Source: Xenopus tropicalis (Eukaryota; Chordata; Amphibia; Anura; Pipidae). From it: 64,000 bases of DNA. The first letter of the stretch is position 1. Each line of letters begins with the position of its first letter. The stretch lies in NCBI RefSeq assembly GCF_000004195.4, contig NC_030677.2, positions 63,308,222 to 63,372,221 on the forward strand. The letters run 5' to 3'. Under the pieces are notes generated by a model, which searched no databases, was not told the DNA's origin, and saw only the letters and a program-made list of their open reading frames with translations. The position numbers and the translations under genes were made by a program. Below, one piece after another: positions 36,854-47,554 of this stretch.

Positions 36854-37293
36854 ACATTGGTTCTGAGCACTCCAGTATTTAGTGCCTACTTTTGCACTAA
36901 GTACTCCATGATATCCATATCTCCATGTTTAGCTATCTGATCTTCTAAAACTTTACCGATAAAGTCATTAAATATAAAAGATTGTACTGTGATAATACCT
37001 GTCACTGACTTACAAGTCGATCTTTTTTCTTAACCCAAATTAAATTTATACCTAACTATGCAACTATGTTTATGACTACTGCCTCTGCCTCTATGTTACA
37101 AAAGCTTAAATAACTAGTTTTCGCAATAATTTTCTTACAAATGAAAAAATCCCCAAAGCTGCTAAAATCACAAGTTAAATAAGATTGTTAAAATTTTAGG
37201 GCTAAAAAGTACAATTCAGAGAAACAAAAAAAATACAAATGTTAGTAAATGGGCCCCCTACTCAGGACTGGATTTTCCTGCCTAGCTCAATCT
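36854..37293. other. Intergenic DNA
   Basis: No feature recognised. Confidence 0.35.
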
Positions 37294-37969
37294 TTAAAGG
37301 AGAAGGAAAGGCTAATAAGAGTTAATCTCAAGCTGCAGGCATACCTTCAGTTATCTCAATAGTGCCCTTAAGTCTCCCCATATTTCTCCTGTTCAGAAGA
37401 TCAGAAGCCAAACAGGAAAAAAAATGCTGAGCAGGGTAGAGAAGATTCCCATAATGCATCGCCCCTTTCCAAGACTTGAGGACTTGTTACTATAGGCGGC
37501 GCATACACACACAGCAGGAGCGTCTGGTTGCCATGGCGATAGTGAACTCGGTGAACTCTGTGACATGCAGGTGGGGGGGAGTGGGGGGGGCAGGTGTGTG
37601 GAGCGAAGGATGGTTTGTGGCAGGAGGGGGGGTTTGTGGCAGGAGCGGGGAGCGACGGGGAAGGGTGGTGGGTGAGTATGGTACAGGTCTTCCTGTAGGC
37701 TGTATGGCAGATGCGAGTAGCCGCATCGGCGGCTGGCAACTTGCGGCTGGGGGGGGGCTGGTGGTGCCGGCAGTGTCGATCTGCCGGCAGGTCTTCCTGT
37801 ATGCTTTACAAGATGGCGGCGCCGTTCACTGAAACAAGTATGTAAGTTCTAGTATGTGTATCTCTGTAAATCTTTCATTAGGCAAGCCAGGAATATAGCA
37901 TTTTTACACAGCAATAGTAGTACTATTTAATAGTGTGCTTAATAGATTTTGACTCTCCTTCTCCTTTAA
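37294..37969. mobile_element. T2-like MITE with a GC-rich, G-run core
   Basis: Begins TTAAAGGAGAAGGAAAGGC and ends GACTCTCCTTCTCCTTTAA. Inside, about 37476-37830 is GC-rich and CpG-bearing, with many runs of four to eight G (37571-37660 and 37747-37757) and the octamer GGTCTTCCTGTA repeated at about 37686 and 37790. Long open frames on both strands here reflect composition. G-quadruplex formation is possible but not shown. Confidence 0.8.
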
Positions 37970-39092
37970 CACAAAAAAAATCAGTCTACCAGATCATCTA
38001 CAACATGTTCCATATTCACATATTAGTGAATACTACTGTATTCTTAAAGCAAATAGAAGACAGAGAAAGCTTCAAAAAATCAGCATTTATTCCCATTACA
38101 TGAAATTTTTGTCTTTCATTCCTTTTTGCATCTTGTTTCTTCTAAGCCTCATTTTTATGTTATCTGTTATATCTCAGTATCTCTCATACTTTAAAGCATT
38201 TGATGGACTATATTACCATACACAGTTTAGTTGGCTATAAAATATTTAAACTGCCATCAGAACTAAATTCAAAGTGTTATTATTTTTGCAGCACTTAATA
38301 TGAGAAGGTAAAATGCACCAGTGCTCAGTCTGAGATTTAGAAAATGGAGAGCAGATGGAGAATTCCCTGATTTTCCCATGAATGGCAAATAAGGGATCTG
38401 CCAATATACATTACAATAGCAGTGGTTGATAAATACAGGCAGTAGTGGAAATTATTTTTTAACAGGGAAAATATGTTTTAAAATACTTCTTTGAACTTTA
38501 TATAAAGTAGAAAAATGCATAAATAGTTTATTAGCTCAGTTACAGCATGCATCGTGTTTCTTGTAGTAATTCTCCCACTAAATAATTTACAATTATAACT
38601 CATAGGTTTTATAAGAAAGAAAAAAACAAAACAAAAGTGCTATGACAGACTATGAAAGGTGCCAAAGAAAGCCCTTTGTTATCTTTATGGCACAGACTGA
38701 AAGACAAATTAAAAGGAAGAATAGAAACGGAACGTTTACTGCATTCCTGATAATGGCAAGATAGTTCCTATTTGTTGTGACTGGATAACGTAAATGTATT
38801 CACTTGTCATTATTTATTAGTAATGTTAAACAACGGGGGTAGCCTAATTTCAAAATTGCAGGTGTTCAATTCTGATAGTTCCCAAATGAAATTTAAATTA
38901 TATTAAAGCCCACGAACAGGATGCCACATCTGATACTCAAAAAATGGAAATAGATGATAAAATTGAGATAAAAAGCAACAGATATTTTGCTTCATGCAAA
39001 TTGTGGCAAATGTATTCATTTTACCTTTGCTGGTAAGGACATCAATGAATTCAACCATTTTTAGCACATATATGTATTTTAGGAATTACATT
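37970..39092. other. AT-rich intergenic DNA
   Basis: No feature recognised. Confidence 0.4.
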
Positions 39093-39374
39093 CAGGTATG
39101 GAATCAGTTATTTGGAAACCCATTATCCAGAAATCTCTGAATCATGGGAAGGTCATCTCCTAGAGTTCATTTTAATCAAATTTTAAAAATGATTTATTTT
39201 TTCTCTGTAATAATAAATCAGTACCTTGTACTTGATCGCAACTAAGATATTTGAGGCAAAACAATCCTATTGGGTTTATTTCACATTTAAATTTTTTAGC
39301 AGATGTAAATTACATTTAGACCTCTTATAAAACCCCAGGTCGCCAAGCATTCTGGATAACATGTCCTATACATG
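39093..39374. mobile_element. TA-flanked CAGGTATGG MITE, diverged
   Basis: Left TTCAGGTATGGAATC, right TGTCCTATACATGTA. Inner motifs CCCATTATCCAGAAA and GCATTCTGGATAAC are preserved. More diverged than the 36537 copy. Confidence 0.75.
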
Positions 39375-42258
39375 TATAACTTAAAGGCTAAAATGAAAGT
39401 GTATAACCATCTCTATAGCCCCCTAATTTCCCGCTAGTTTTGAATCTGGGAATTAGCTTTCTGTCTTCCTCTATGCTGCAGAGGCTCTTTGTATGGAATT
39501 CTTCTTCCCAGATTCTGTCCCAGATTCTCCCAATTACAGCTGCTCTGTATTAAGTGGTAGAGCTCACTGCCAAAGACCTCCCAGCAGAGGTTGCCTATGT
39601 ATATTCCAACCATGCATCGAACCCTTTATTGTTTGTATCCTGATTAATATCTATCTTACTATGCTAGTTTTAACTGCTGCATAGATCATGAAAAAGTTTG
39701 CCTTCTGCTTTGTGCAATGCTTACTACTTTGGGCTGTAGATGGCTAGTTCCATGTACAAGAGATCATAGTATTTTATTCTGCCATAGATAGGAGGACCCC
39801 AGTACCTGTTGTCTTGTGGTGCTCCCTACCTTCCTATGTGCCCATTATTTTTTGCACCTTGCACTATACTTTGTCAATAGGCCACAGATCTGCACCCAAA
39901 TAGAAAGGACTGCACACATTTTAATGTTTTTTTATATCGGGGACATTAGTTGCCGTCATGATACGTGGCTCCACTGAACCTAAACTTTCTCATAGGCAGC
40001 TTCATTTTCATTACAGATTTACCTTACCAAACAACAATTATCCACTAACTTGTTTCTAAATAACTTAGGTTTTGCACATCCTAATAGAAATAATATGTCC
40101 TTTACGACAGAAAACGGTTTACGAAAAAAAATTATATTGATAAAACCCAAATATGCAGCTACATGAATATATTTGCACAGCTATTCCAGTACCAATGTAT
40201 AACCCTCTATAAATAAAAGCAAATGAATACAGTTGTTTAAAATAGGACTGCATTTTACATCTCTGCAGTACCCTTTCAGGACTCATATCCCTCTACTCAA
40301 TAGCCATAAAAAGCAAAGTAGAAGATGGATTTTTGCCTAAAAATTGGATTTTTATACTTGAACAAAGCATATAAAGCTATTTTGGGTATGTGGCTTGTTC
40401 TGATAAACACTAATACAATAAGTAAACTAATACAATCAGGTTTCAATTCTAGTCAGCAACTTGTAACAACAACAGAAATTGTGGTCCTGGACAATATTCA
40501 AGACTGGTATCGATCTTTCTTGTTATTTGCAGTCACAAAACCATTAGCTTCAACTTAGCTGACATTTCCTGGAAGTAGTTGACAATGAGATTACCAGTGT
40601 GTGCAGAGTAAAGGATATATTTCATCCAGGTCAAGAGAACTGCTAAAATTACTTTACAGCCATTGTTTGCTGAGATAAATTTTGCTCTCATTTCACATAA
40701 GGTCACTTACTAATCAATGATACTTTGTAGTCTTTCCTTGTGTGTATCTATCGGTTCCAATTATGCAAAGGATTGTGTTTTTTCAATTTCTTTAATGCAC
40801 TATCCTGTTTGTAAGCTTCGGGTGCAATGCATATACTGAATGGATAATAAATACTGCTTTAAATGCAATGGTAATATTTATGCACTAATTATACATCTCT
40901 ACGAATGGCAATATTCTGTTTGTCTTTAGGACACTACAACATCAGTATATTTGGTACTGCTCACCTGTTGAGTCTTAGTAGTCCTTAGGCTTTTCTTAGT
41001 GCACAGGAAAATGCTGGCGTTAAGTTCTTTTTTCACATTATAGTGTTTCTCCTTCATCTGGATGTGTAGGCTTTGCAAGGTAGATGTCCTGAAGGATAAT
41101 AACTGTAGCTGTATTAAGATGTATTATATGTGTAGTGATAAGTTACAGTTTCATGTGAAGGCTGTTTGCAATCTGTAGACCCCCTATCTCTCTAAGGGCA
41201 ACACAGGACCAGTAAGGGTGATGTTTCTAGAATCTGTGCTGGATACAGCCTTTGTAATAGTTATATTATATATAATAAACATGCAAGATGGGTTAGGTGT
41301 GAGTGCATTTTATTTTGTTAGCAATCACAATGTTGTTAAGTTAACCTGGGGGAAGTGTAATGCTGTTATTTCTAGTTCTGGGTGGCACCAGGGAAGTAGG
41401 AAAGTTCACAGGAGAGGCTATATAAGGGAGAAAGCAGGTACTAATTCCTCTTTGGCTGATAAGAAGTACAAGTGAATGACGCTTGGGAGCCTAAGGCCTG
41501 TCACATCCGAGAGGCAACAAGAAGGGTAGTTAGTTTGGTTACATAGCGGTAGGCTAGATTTGTGTTGCTCATTGTAGGTGGTGAAAGTTAGTAATAGGTT
41601 AGTGAGATTAGCATCTGAGGCTCCAATGAGGAGAGCTAAAGGAACAAGTGTCCAGATGGTACCTCATCCAGATAGGGATCCAGTGGAAGAGGGACAAGGC
41701 TAAGTAAGTGTCTTGCTGACCCCTGCGCCGAAAGTCTGTAAGCAGGTATGTAAGGAGGCCACCCCTTATGTTACTCTTAATATCAAAGGAAAGGCATGCA
41801 CTTCCAAGCAGTAATGCAAAATAACTTTAATCACATATTAAAAGGGATTCACAGCATACAGGTAAAGATTCACAATGTTCCAAACAGGGCTTTCTTCACA
41901 TAACATGTACAATTCTAACAGTGTCTAGAGGATGTCAGTCTTACCAGGGGTAGCTACTTTTGGGCTGTCACATTTATCTGCAGTCTCCATGGGATCTCCT
42001 GTCCCCACCTGGCTCAGCAATCTGGCATTCCCTGCGGTGCCCCATTGTTATTCCCCAAGGCCTTTTCTACTGGCAGACTCTAGCCCAATGCTCATCAAGC
42101 CCTTCTTCTAGCCTACCTCTATCTGCTTGGGTCCATATTCTGTGCATGATCCACTGGGAAAACTATTTCCCTCTACCCTCCTTGGTGGGGCAAAAGGCCC
42201 TGACTCATTCACCTAGTGCCTGCTTGACTATCAGCTGCCCGGTTGTGACCTCTCCTTA
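39375..42258. other. Intergenic DNA, no gene recognised
   Basis: AT-rich to about 41.2 kb. From 41340 to 41760 composition is more balanced, and GGCTATATAAGGGAG near 41416 looks like a TATA-type promoter motif, as in an LTR. However no LTR boundaries, primer-binding site or coding frame could be tied to it. The 41218-41475 frame has no recognisable domain. Confidence 0.35.
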
Positions 42259-42266
42259 CCCTGTAT
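42259..42266. repeat. hAT target-site duplication, left
   Basis: CCCTGTAT, identical to 44118-44125 on the other side of the transposon. Confidence 0.92.
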
Positions 42267-42377
42267 CACTGTTCCCTCTAAGCTGTGCGCGTGTGCGCGC
42301 GCACACGACTTTCCGAACCCGCGCACACAAATTAAAATAGCGCGCACAAAAATTAAATTTTTGCCTAAAATGATTTT

Positions 42378-42632
42378 TGCCTTTGGAAATAACTCAGACG
42401 TCTCCTCGGTCTCCCGCCCTCGTTACCCCGGCAACAGGTACTTCTGGCTCCTGTCCGGTGCAATGTGTAGAGTGTCCGTGCGTACCTGCGCGCGTACTTG
42501 CCCACGCACGGACGTCTGGGGGGGGGGTGCGCGCAAGGAGCACGTTCAGCACCGGACAGGAGCCAGAAGTACCTGTTGCCGGGGTAACGAGGGCGGGAGA
42601 CCGAGGAGACGTCTGAGTTATTTCCAAAGGCA
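42378..42632. repeat. GC-rich inverted repeat, perfect 84-bp arms
   Basis: Arm 1 is 42378-42461 (starts TGCCTTTGGAAATAACTCAG, ends CTCCTGTCCGGTGC) and arm 2 is 42549-42632, its exact reverse complement by direct comparison. The 87-base loop holds an inner hairpin, GTCCGTGCGT with ACGCACGGAC, and a G run. Because of the symmetry, opposite-strand frames here read the same peptide, which is not evidence of a gene. Confidence 0.95.
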
Positions 42633-43299
42633 TTGCGCTGTGGGAAGTGCTGGATGGCACGTCATGAGGACCAGGTAGGTGTATACAAGTATGTACAGCA
42701 CAGTTACACTGCCATCCCAGCTAACATGGAGATTCTGCTTTGGTAGTGCTGGCTCAGCAGCAAACAAATCAATGGGGGATTAATAACTTTGGCATCAGGC
42801 TTCATTTTTACCAGCCAGGGGGCAACGGTAGTTGGAGATGTGGCATAGGCACACAATGTATAGTGAAGGTCCTTCACTGAAGGAATGCTAGGTGAGGGTA
42901 AGGTTGGGGGAAAGACAAAGTCCTGTCCTGATTGCTAAATGTGTAAATCCTTATAGGCAGTTTTCGCCCCAGCAGCTCAGTTTTCATAAGGCCGGGCAGG
43001 TTTCAATCCTAGACACAACAGACAGGTCCTGGGCAGAGAGAGGTGAGAAAAGGTAAAACTGGGACTAATTGAGAGCTTAAATTGGTCATCCAGGGGCTAA
43101 GTTTAAGGGTATTACAGCCAATATACCAGCCAATGCTGGAGCCAGTATTACTTATACCACAGTTAAATACAACAATGTGCCTTGCCCTTCACCCAGGGAA
43201 AAAAAAAAATCACAACTCTTTCTTCATTAAATTATGACGTAAATCAGTTTTTCATGGACACTCACCCCACTGATCCATTCCAAATTCAATTTGTACTAA

Positions 43300-43833
43300 G
43301 TCCAGCATCAAGAATTATTTTGCCCTAGTAACTACTATTGTAGTACTGTGGTGGGACTTGGTGGTGAGGAATGGTCTGCTTTTGACTGTACAGCAATAGC
43401 ACAATGTGACTTTGACTTTGGAATTGAACATATCCGATCTCTTTGTTTAAAGTACAAACAATTTCTTCAGGAGGAAAGTGTCATTATTCAACAATACAAT
43501 GACTTTAAATTCCTTGTTGCAGAAAAAATCAAAAGCAATCTGATAAACAGCTTTCCAGATATGACGAAATTTTCATTTCAGAATGATCAATTTGCAGAAT
43601 TAGCAAAATTGATGGACATTGGTGCCACATTCTTAGCTTCGAGTGCAGATTGTGAGCGTGGTTTTAGTTTAATGAACAATCTGAAAACGAAGCAAAGGAA
43701 CCGTTTACAGTTAGAACATTTGGAAATGCTGATGCGTATTAAGAGTAACCTTCAAAATGGAGGCACGATAGATCTTGACAGAATTTATTCAGACTGGATA
43801 AATAAGATCGCAGAGAAAAACTGTGAAAACTAA
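43300..43833 (+). CDS. hAT transposase, C-terminal dimerisation segment (partial)
   Basis: An open frame runs from just after a stop at 43297-43299 to TAA at 43831-43833, about 177 codons. The first ATG falls late (about 43558) and the earlier GTG is not a credible eukaryotic start, so this is best read as the 3' exon of a longer gene; CCCTAG at about 43323-43328 could be a splice acceptor. The last third matches the hAT C-terminal dimerisation domain: FAELAKLMDIGATFLASSAD, then the hallmark C-E-R-x-F-S, then RNRLQ and LEMLMRIKSN. The style resembles the ZNF862/KIAA1586-like hAT group. The RNase H-like catalytic segment and BED finger are absent, so no transposition activity is expected. The frame itself has no stop or frameshift. 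It could also be expressed as a truncated protein, but no promoter is seen. Confidence 0.8.
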   Translation, partial: VQHQELFCPSNYYCSTVVGLGGEEWSAFDCTAIAQCDFDFGIEHIRSLCLKYKQFLQEESVIIQQYNDFKFLVAEKIKSNLINSFPDMTKFSFQNDQFAELAKLMDIGATFLASSADCERGFSLMNNLKTKQRNRLQLEHLEMLMRIKSNLQNGGTIDLDRIYSDWINKIAEKNCEN

Positions 43834-43917
43834 ATTACTCTTAGTTTTGAAATGCTACCTATAAAATATAATTACACGTTATTAATAGGTATAGCATTTA
43901 ACAATGAAACTTGTTTG

Positions 43918-43923
43918 AATAAA
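43918..43923 (+). promoter_or_regulatory. AATAAA poly(A) signal after the transposase frame
   Basis: TTGAATAAACAGTG about 85 bases after the stop codon, inside the transposon. Position and strand fit the 3' end of the original transposase transcript. Confidence 0.6.
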
Positions 43924-44117
43924 CAGTGTTATTGATAACTGAAATAACATCGTGTTTTTGTAACTTGATTTAGACAAACTGAAAGACCTGCGCAAAAATG
44001 CCCATAACTGAACTCCGACAAACATTCTGTAGCGCACAAAAATTTAATCTTGCTTTAAAATGTGCACGAATGATATTTTTTGCGCACACAGCCTATAAAA
44101 AATTAGAGGGAACGTTG

Positions 44118-44125
44118 CCCTGTAT
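44118..44125. repeat. hAT target-site duplication, right
   Basis: CCCTGTAT, identical to 42259-42266. Confidence 0.92.
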
Positions 44126-44778
44126 ACTGTTCTTCCTCACTTCCAGCTGGTCTCTTCCTGTGTTTTCTCATAAAGACACACTAATTCCACTAATTCCAGG
44201 TGTGGTCACCTTTTATAGATTCTGCCCCACCAGAATGAACTACACTCACTACAATTTTTTTTGGGGGGGTGTGAACTACACCACACTACAACTTTTTAAT
44301 AGGTTTTAACAAAACTCTACAAAACTCATTTAAAGCAAACACATGCAATCATAACACATTATATACAATTAACCCTTTTGCACCCCCTTACAGGTACAGC
44401 ATCCTTGTTGGGAAGGAAGAAGTAGGACATTAGCCATCAGGCAGGAGCCCAGTGGCCTGGGATACCTTAAACGATAATATTGTTCATTGGGGAATTTGTG
44501 TGACAGTGTTTGTACTGGTGACTGCAAATAAAGTGTTCCTGAATTCATCCACAACATTGTGTGAACCTCCCATTTATTCAGTACTAAAATATACTACAAG
44601 TTCCCTTGTTTGAGATGGTGGTGCAAGTACTAGTTGCCAGTTTTTTTCTAAAAAAAACAAACAAAAAAAAAGCATAGTAAAACACAGCAAAATACATGCA
44701 TTTTTGTTCACCAAAACATATATAGTCCTGACATGTTCACTGCTTTTAGGTGTACAGGAATATATCAGCAGTGGAACA
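44126..44778. other. Intergenic or old repeat DNA
   Basis: GCAAATAAAGTGTTCCTG near 44524 looks like a poly(A) region of an LTR, but no LTR boundary could be placed. A G run (44266) and an A run (44650s) are present. No gene recognised. Confidence 0.3.
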
Positions 44779-45002
44779 AGCGCTAATCAACGCACCGCAT
44801 ACAAATATTTGCTGCGTGCGAAAAAACGCACGCCATGTTAGCCATACATTTACAAAATGACCATTTCCCTGCAAACTGGAGGCTGCATCACTCTAGGGCC
44901 AACACAGACTTGAATAAATCCCACTGCAAAGTCCATATTGTGTTGCCAAAAGCTCATGAACTGTACTTTTCTATAATTACTGCCTGCCTCAAGTAGGTGT
45001 GA
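44779..45002 (-). mobile_element. Internal fragment of the GATTCACTAAAG MITE, inverted
   Basis: GCGCTAATCAACGCACCGC through ACTGCCTGCCTCAAGTAGGTGT corresponds, in reverse orientation, to 46131-46380 inside the 45369-46563 element, including GGCTGCATCACTCTAGGGCC and GCAAAGTCCATATTG. Only the middle is present, without termini. Confidence 0.75.
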
Positions 45003-45007
45003 ATCCC

Positions 45008-45225
45008 CTATTAAATTGCCCCTTTACTAGTGCCATCCAATTTGCCTCAGAAAAAGTCCTTTCTGACTCTAAAATAACTATTGGACCAATCCCCAGATCA
45101 GCTTTGTGTTACAAGCTAATTTTTAGCAACCTTGTATTTTATCCTCTAATAAAAAGCCAACCAACCCTTTCTTGAAGCAATCTAATGTATCTGCCAGTAC
45201 AAAGCAGAAACATTAGGCTTGTAGG
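45008..45225. mobile_element. Unclassified LINE-like repeat remnant
   Basis: AAAAAGTCCTTTCTGACTC and TTTTTAGCAACCTTGTATTTT recall a widespread frog/fish interspersed repeat (same general group as 35700-35945). Assigned from memory, no boundaries. Confidence 0.4.
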
Positions 45226-45368
45226 CTTGCAAGTAAATAAGCTTAGACCCTAAGTATATGCCAACGCTGTTCTCCAACTGTTACTGATCTCTAATCCACC
45301 AAATAGAATCCTCAAATTCCAGGGCACTGCTAAAGTATGCCACCAGTGTATAACACTATGGTTCAATA

Positions 45369-46563
45369 GGGCTGATTCACTAAAGTGCGTTAATTTTTAT
45401 TGCATGTTCTTTTTGCATTAAAATTGACGCGAAAATTAACGCACTATTTGCTACAGTATTACCGCATGCGTTAAGTCCCGTATCACATGCGTTAATTTAC
45501 GTGCAACCACATGCATTAATTTTACCGCATTGCGTTAATTAGCGTGCAGAAATAATACTAACGCATGATTCACAAACACTTAGGGGCTGATTTACTAAGA
45601 CACGAATTCCGACCGAATTGGAAGAATTCCGATTGGAAAACGAACATTTTGCGACTTTTTCGTATTTTTTTCGATTTTTTCGGCGCCTTTACGACTTTTC
45701 GGAAATTATCGCGACTTTTTCGTTACCAATACGATTTGCGCGAAAAAACGCGAGTTTTTCGTAGCCATTACGAAAGTTGCGATTTTTTCGTAGCGTTAAA
45801 ACTTGCGTGAAAAGTTGCGCTTTTTTCGTAGCGTTAAAACTTAAAAGGCGCGACGTTTTGCGCAAGTTTTAACACTACGAAAAAATCGCAACTTTTTGCG
45901 CAAGTTTTAACGCTACGAAAAATCGCAACTTTCGGAATGGCTACGAAAAACTCGCGTTTTTTCGCAAAAATCGTATTGGTAACGAAAAAGTCGCGATAAT
46001 TTTCCGAAAAAATCGCAACATACCGATCATTACAAAAAAAACGCAATCGGACGCATTCGGCCCGTTCGTGGGTTAGTAAATGTGCCCCTTAGACACGCTA
46101 AATATCACATTAGTCTATGCGAAAATTAACACCTACTTGAGGCAGGCGGTAATTATAGAAAAGTACAGTTAGTGAGCTTTTGGCAATAAAATATGGACTT
46201 TGCAGTGGGATTTATTCAAGTCTGTGTTGGCCCTAGAGTGATGCAGCCTCCAGTTTGCAGGGAAATGGTCATTTTCAAAAAAAGTAGTTTTACGAAAGTA
46301 ATGGCATGTATGGCTAACATGGCGTGCGTTTTTTCGCACGCGGCAAATATTTGTACGCGGTGTGTTGATTAGCGCACGTTCTGTCAAATACCGCACGAAA
46401 ATAGTCTTTGCAACTAAAATAACGCAAGCAGTATCGCACATAAATTAACGCAAGTATGCTTTTAGTGAATTGTGCGTTAAGACGGGAAAAATTAGACAAG
46501 ATAAAAATTTTAACGCATGCTATAAATAACGCACGTTTTAACGCACCTTAGTGAATCAGCCCT
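45369..46563. mobile_element. GATTCACTAAAG MITE interrupted by another MITE
   Basis: Ends GGGCTGATTCACTAAAGTGCG and CGCACCTTAGTGAATCAGCCCT, with AATA adjoining both sides. The arms carry many GCGTTAATT-type motifs. A GATTTACTAA element (45583-46088) sits inside, so this outer element is older. Without the insert it is about 690 bases. The region 46131-46380 is shared with the inverted fragment at 44779-45002. Confidence 0.85.
45583..46088. mobile_element. Nested CpG-rich palindromic MITE, GATTTACTAA family
   Basis: GGGGCTGATTTACTAAG to GTTAGTAAATGTGCCCC, with TTA directly on each side (45580-45582 and 46089-46091), a 3-bp duplication fitting PIF/Harbinger-type TWA targets. The interior is a long foldback built from TTCGTAGCGTTAAAACTT units, as in 27835-28363. 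Confidence 0.88.
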
Positions 46564-46969
46564 AATATGTCCAGCAGGACACTTGGGGGGTTATTTATTA
46601 ACACTTTTTTTCCCCCCACAATTTGAGTCTTTTTGCTTTACCTAATTATCTCTGTTGCTTCTGGTTCATCTCAAAACTGTGCCTTTTGTTGTATGAATTA
46701 ATGCACAAAACAACTCAAGAATATATAGTATGTGTGCAAAACATTAGCATTTTATTTCCATCACTTGTTGACATTTATGAATAATGTTCTAAAACTGAAT
46801 ATGAAGCCGTGCTTTTTCCTTCTTAAATACTGAACTGAAAAAGCTTCTGACCTAGATTTTAAGCTAAAATTAATATGTACAAAAACTTTTGTTTTATTTA
46901 TAAGTAAAAATAAACATTGCAATCAGTCTTAAGTGCATTTTTGTTTCATTTTTTTTATCTCTAATCCTA
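46564..46969. other. AT-rich intergenic DNA
   Basis: No feature recognised. Confidence 0.4.
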
Positions 46970-46977
46970 ATTGTACC

Positions 46978-47185
46978 TAGTGATGAGTGAACCAGTCACT
47001 TCGCTGAAAAATTTGAGTAGATTCGGGAAAATGTTTGACACAACCTCATCTTTTTTTACAGGGCCGCCACTTTTTGTGGTGTGATCACAAATTTTCCACA
47101 GATAAGTTTCGAAAAAATTGCCCATTGTGAAATACAGAAATTCGCTGCAATTCTATGCCTGGCAAAAAAAATTCAATCATCACTA
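46978..47185. mobile_element. hAT-type MITE, TAGTGATGAG family, 208 bp
   Basis: TAGTGATGAGTGAACC at the left and ATCATCACTA at the right. The octamers ATTGTACC (46970-46977) and ATTGTAGC (47186-47193) match at seven of eight bases. Interior TTCGCTGAAAAATTTG is a family motif. Confidence 0.85.
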
Positions 47186-47294
47186 ATTGTAGCTTTTTTG
47201 GTACTATTTCAGGTAGGGTTCCCACCTGGCCTGATCTGTAAAAATAATAATTGAGAAAAATTTCATTATAATGGAGAAAAAAACACAACATATA

Positions 47295-47554
47295 CAGGTA
47301 TGGGACTTGGGATTTTCCAGATAAGGGGTATTTCCGTAATTTGGATCATTGTATTGAAGTCCACTAAAAATCATTTAAACATTAAATAAACCCAATAAGA
47401 TTGTTTTGCAACCAAAATTTGTATAGCTTAGTTAACATCAAGTAAAATGTACTGTTTTATTATTACATAGAGAAAAGAAACCACTGAATTAATTAAAATG
47501 GAGTCTATGGCAGATGGCCTTCCCTTAATTTTTACATAATGGAATATTTACCTG
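47295..47554. mobile_element. TA-flanked CAGGTATGGGA MITE, diverged
   Basis: Starts TACAGGTATGGGACTTGG with TTTTCCAGATAAGGGG, and contains ATTAAATAAACCCAATAAGATT. The right end is decayed to ATTTACCTGTTTA. Confidence 0.7.

Larger units (their letters stand above)
42267..44117 (+). mobile_element. hAT-type transposon, internally deleted, 1851 bp
   Basis: Left end CACTGTTCCCTCTAAGCTG, right end inverse CAACGTTCCCTCTAATTT, with inner GTGTGCGC-rich subterminal sequence on both sides. The element is flanked by a perfect 8-bp duplication CCCTGTAT, the hAT superfamily hallmark. In order it holds a GC-rich subterminal region, a GC-rich inverted repeat with perfect 84-bp arms (42378-42632), about 660 bases without recognised coding, one transposase C-terminal frame (43300-43833), a poly(A) signal and the right terminus. 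The N-terminal BED zinc finger and catalytic core expected of a full hAT transposase are not seen, so the copy should be non-autonomous. The perfect duplication suggests a fairly recent insertion. Confidence 0.92.

Noticed and set aside
41340..41760. Possible LTR with a TATA motif
   Set aside because: TATATAAGG is present, but no TG...CA boundaries, target duplication or partner LTR could be located.
42377..42660. Opposite-strand open frames encoding the same peptide inside the hAT element
   Set aside because: They are a direct result of the perfect 84-bp inverted repeat. GC-rich palindromes lack stops and read identically on both strands.
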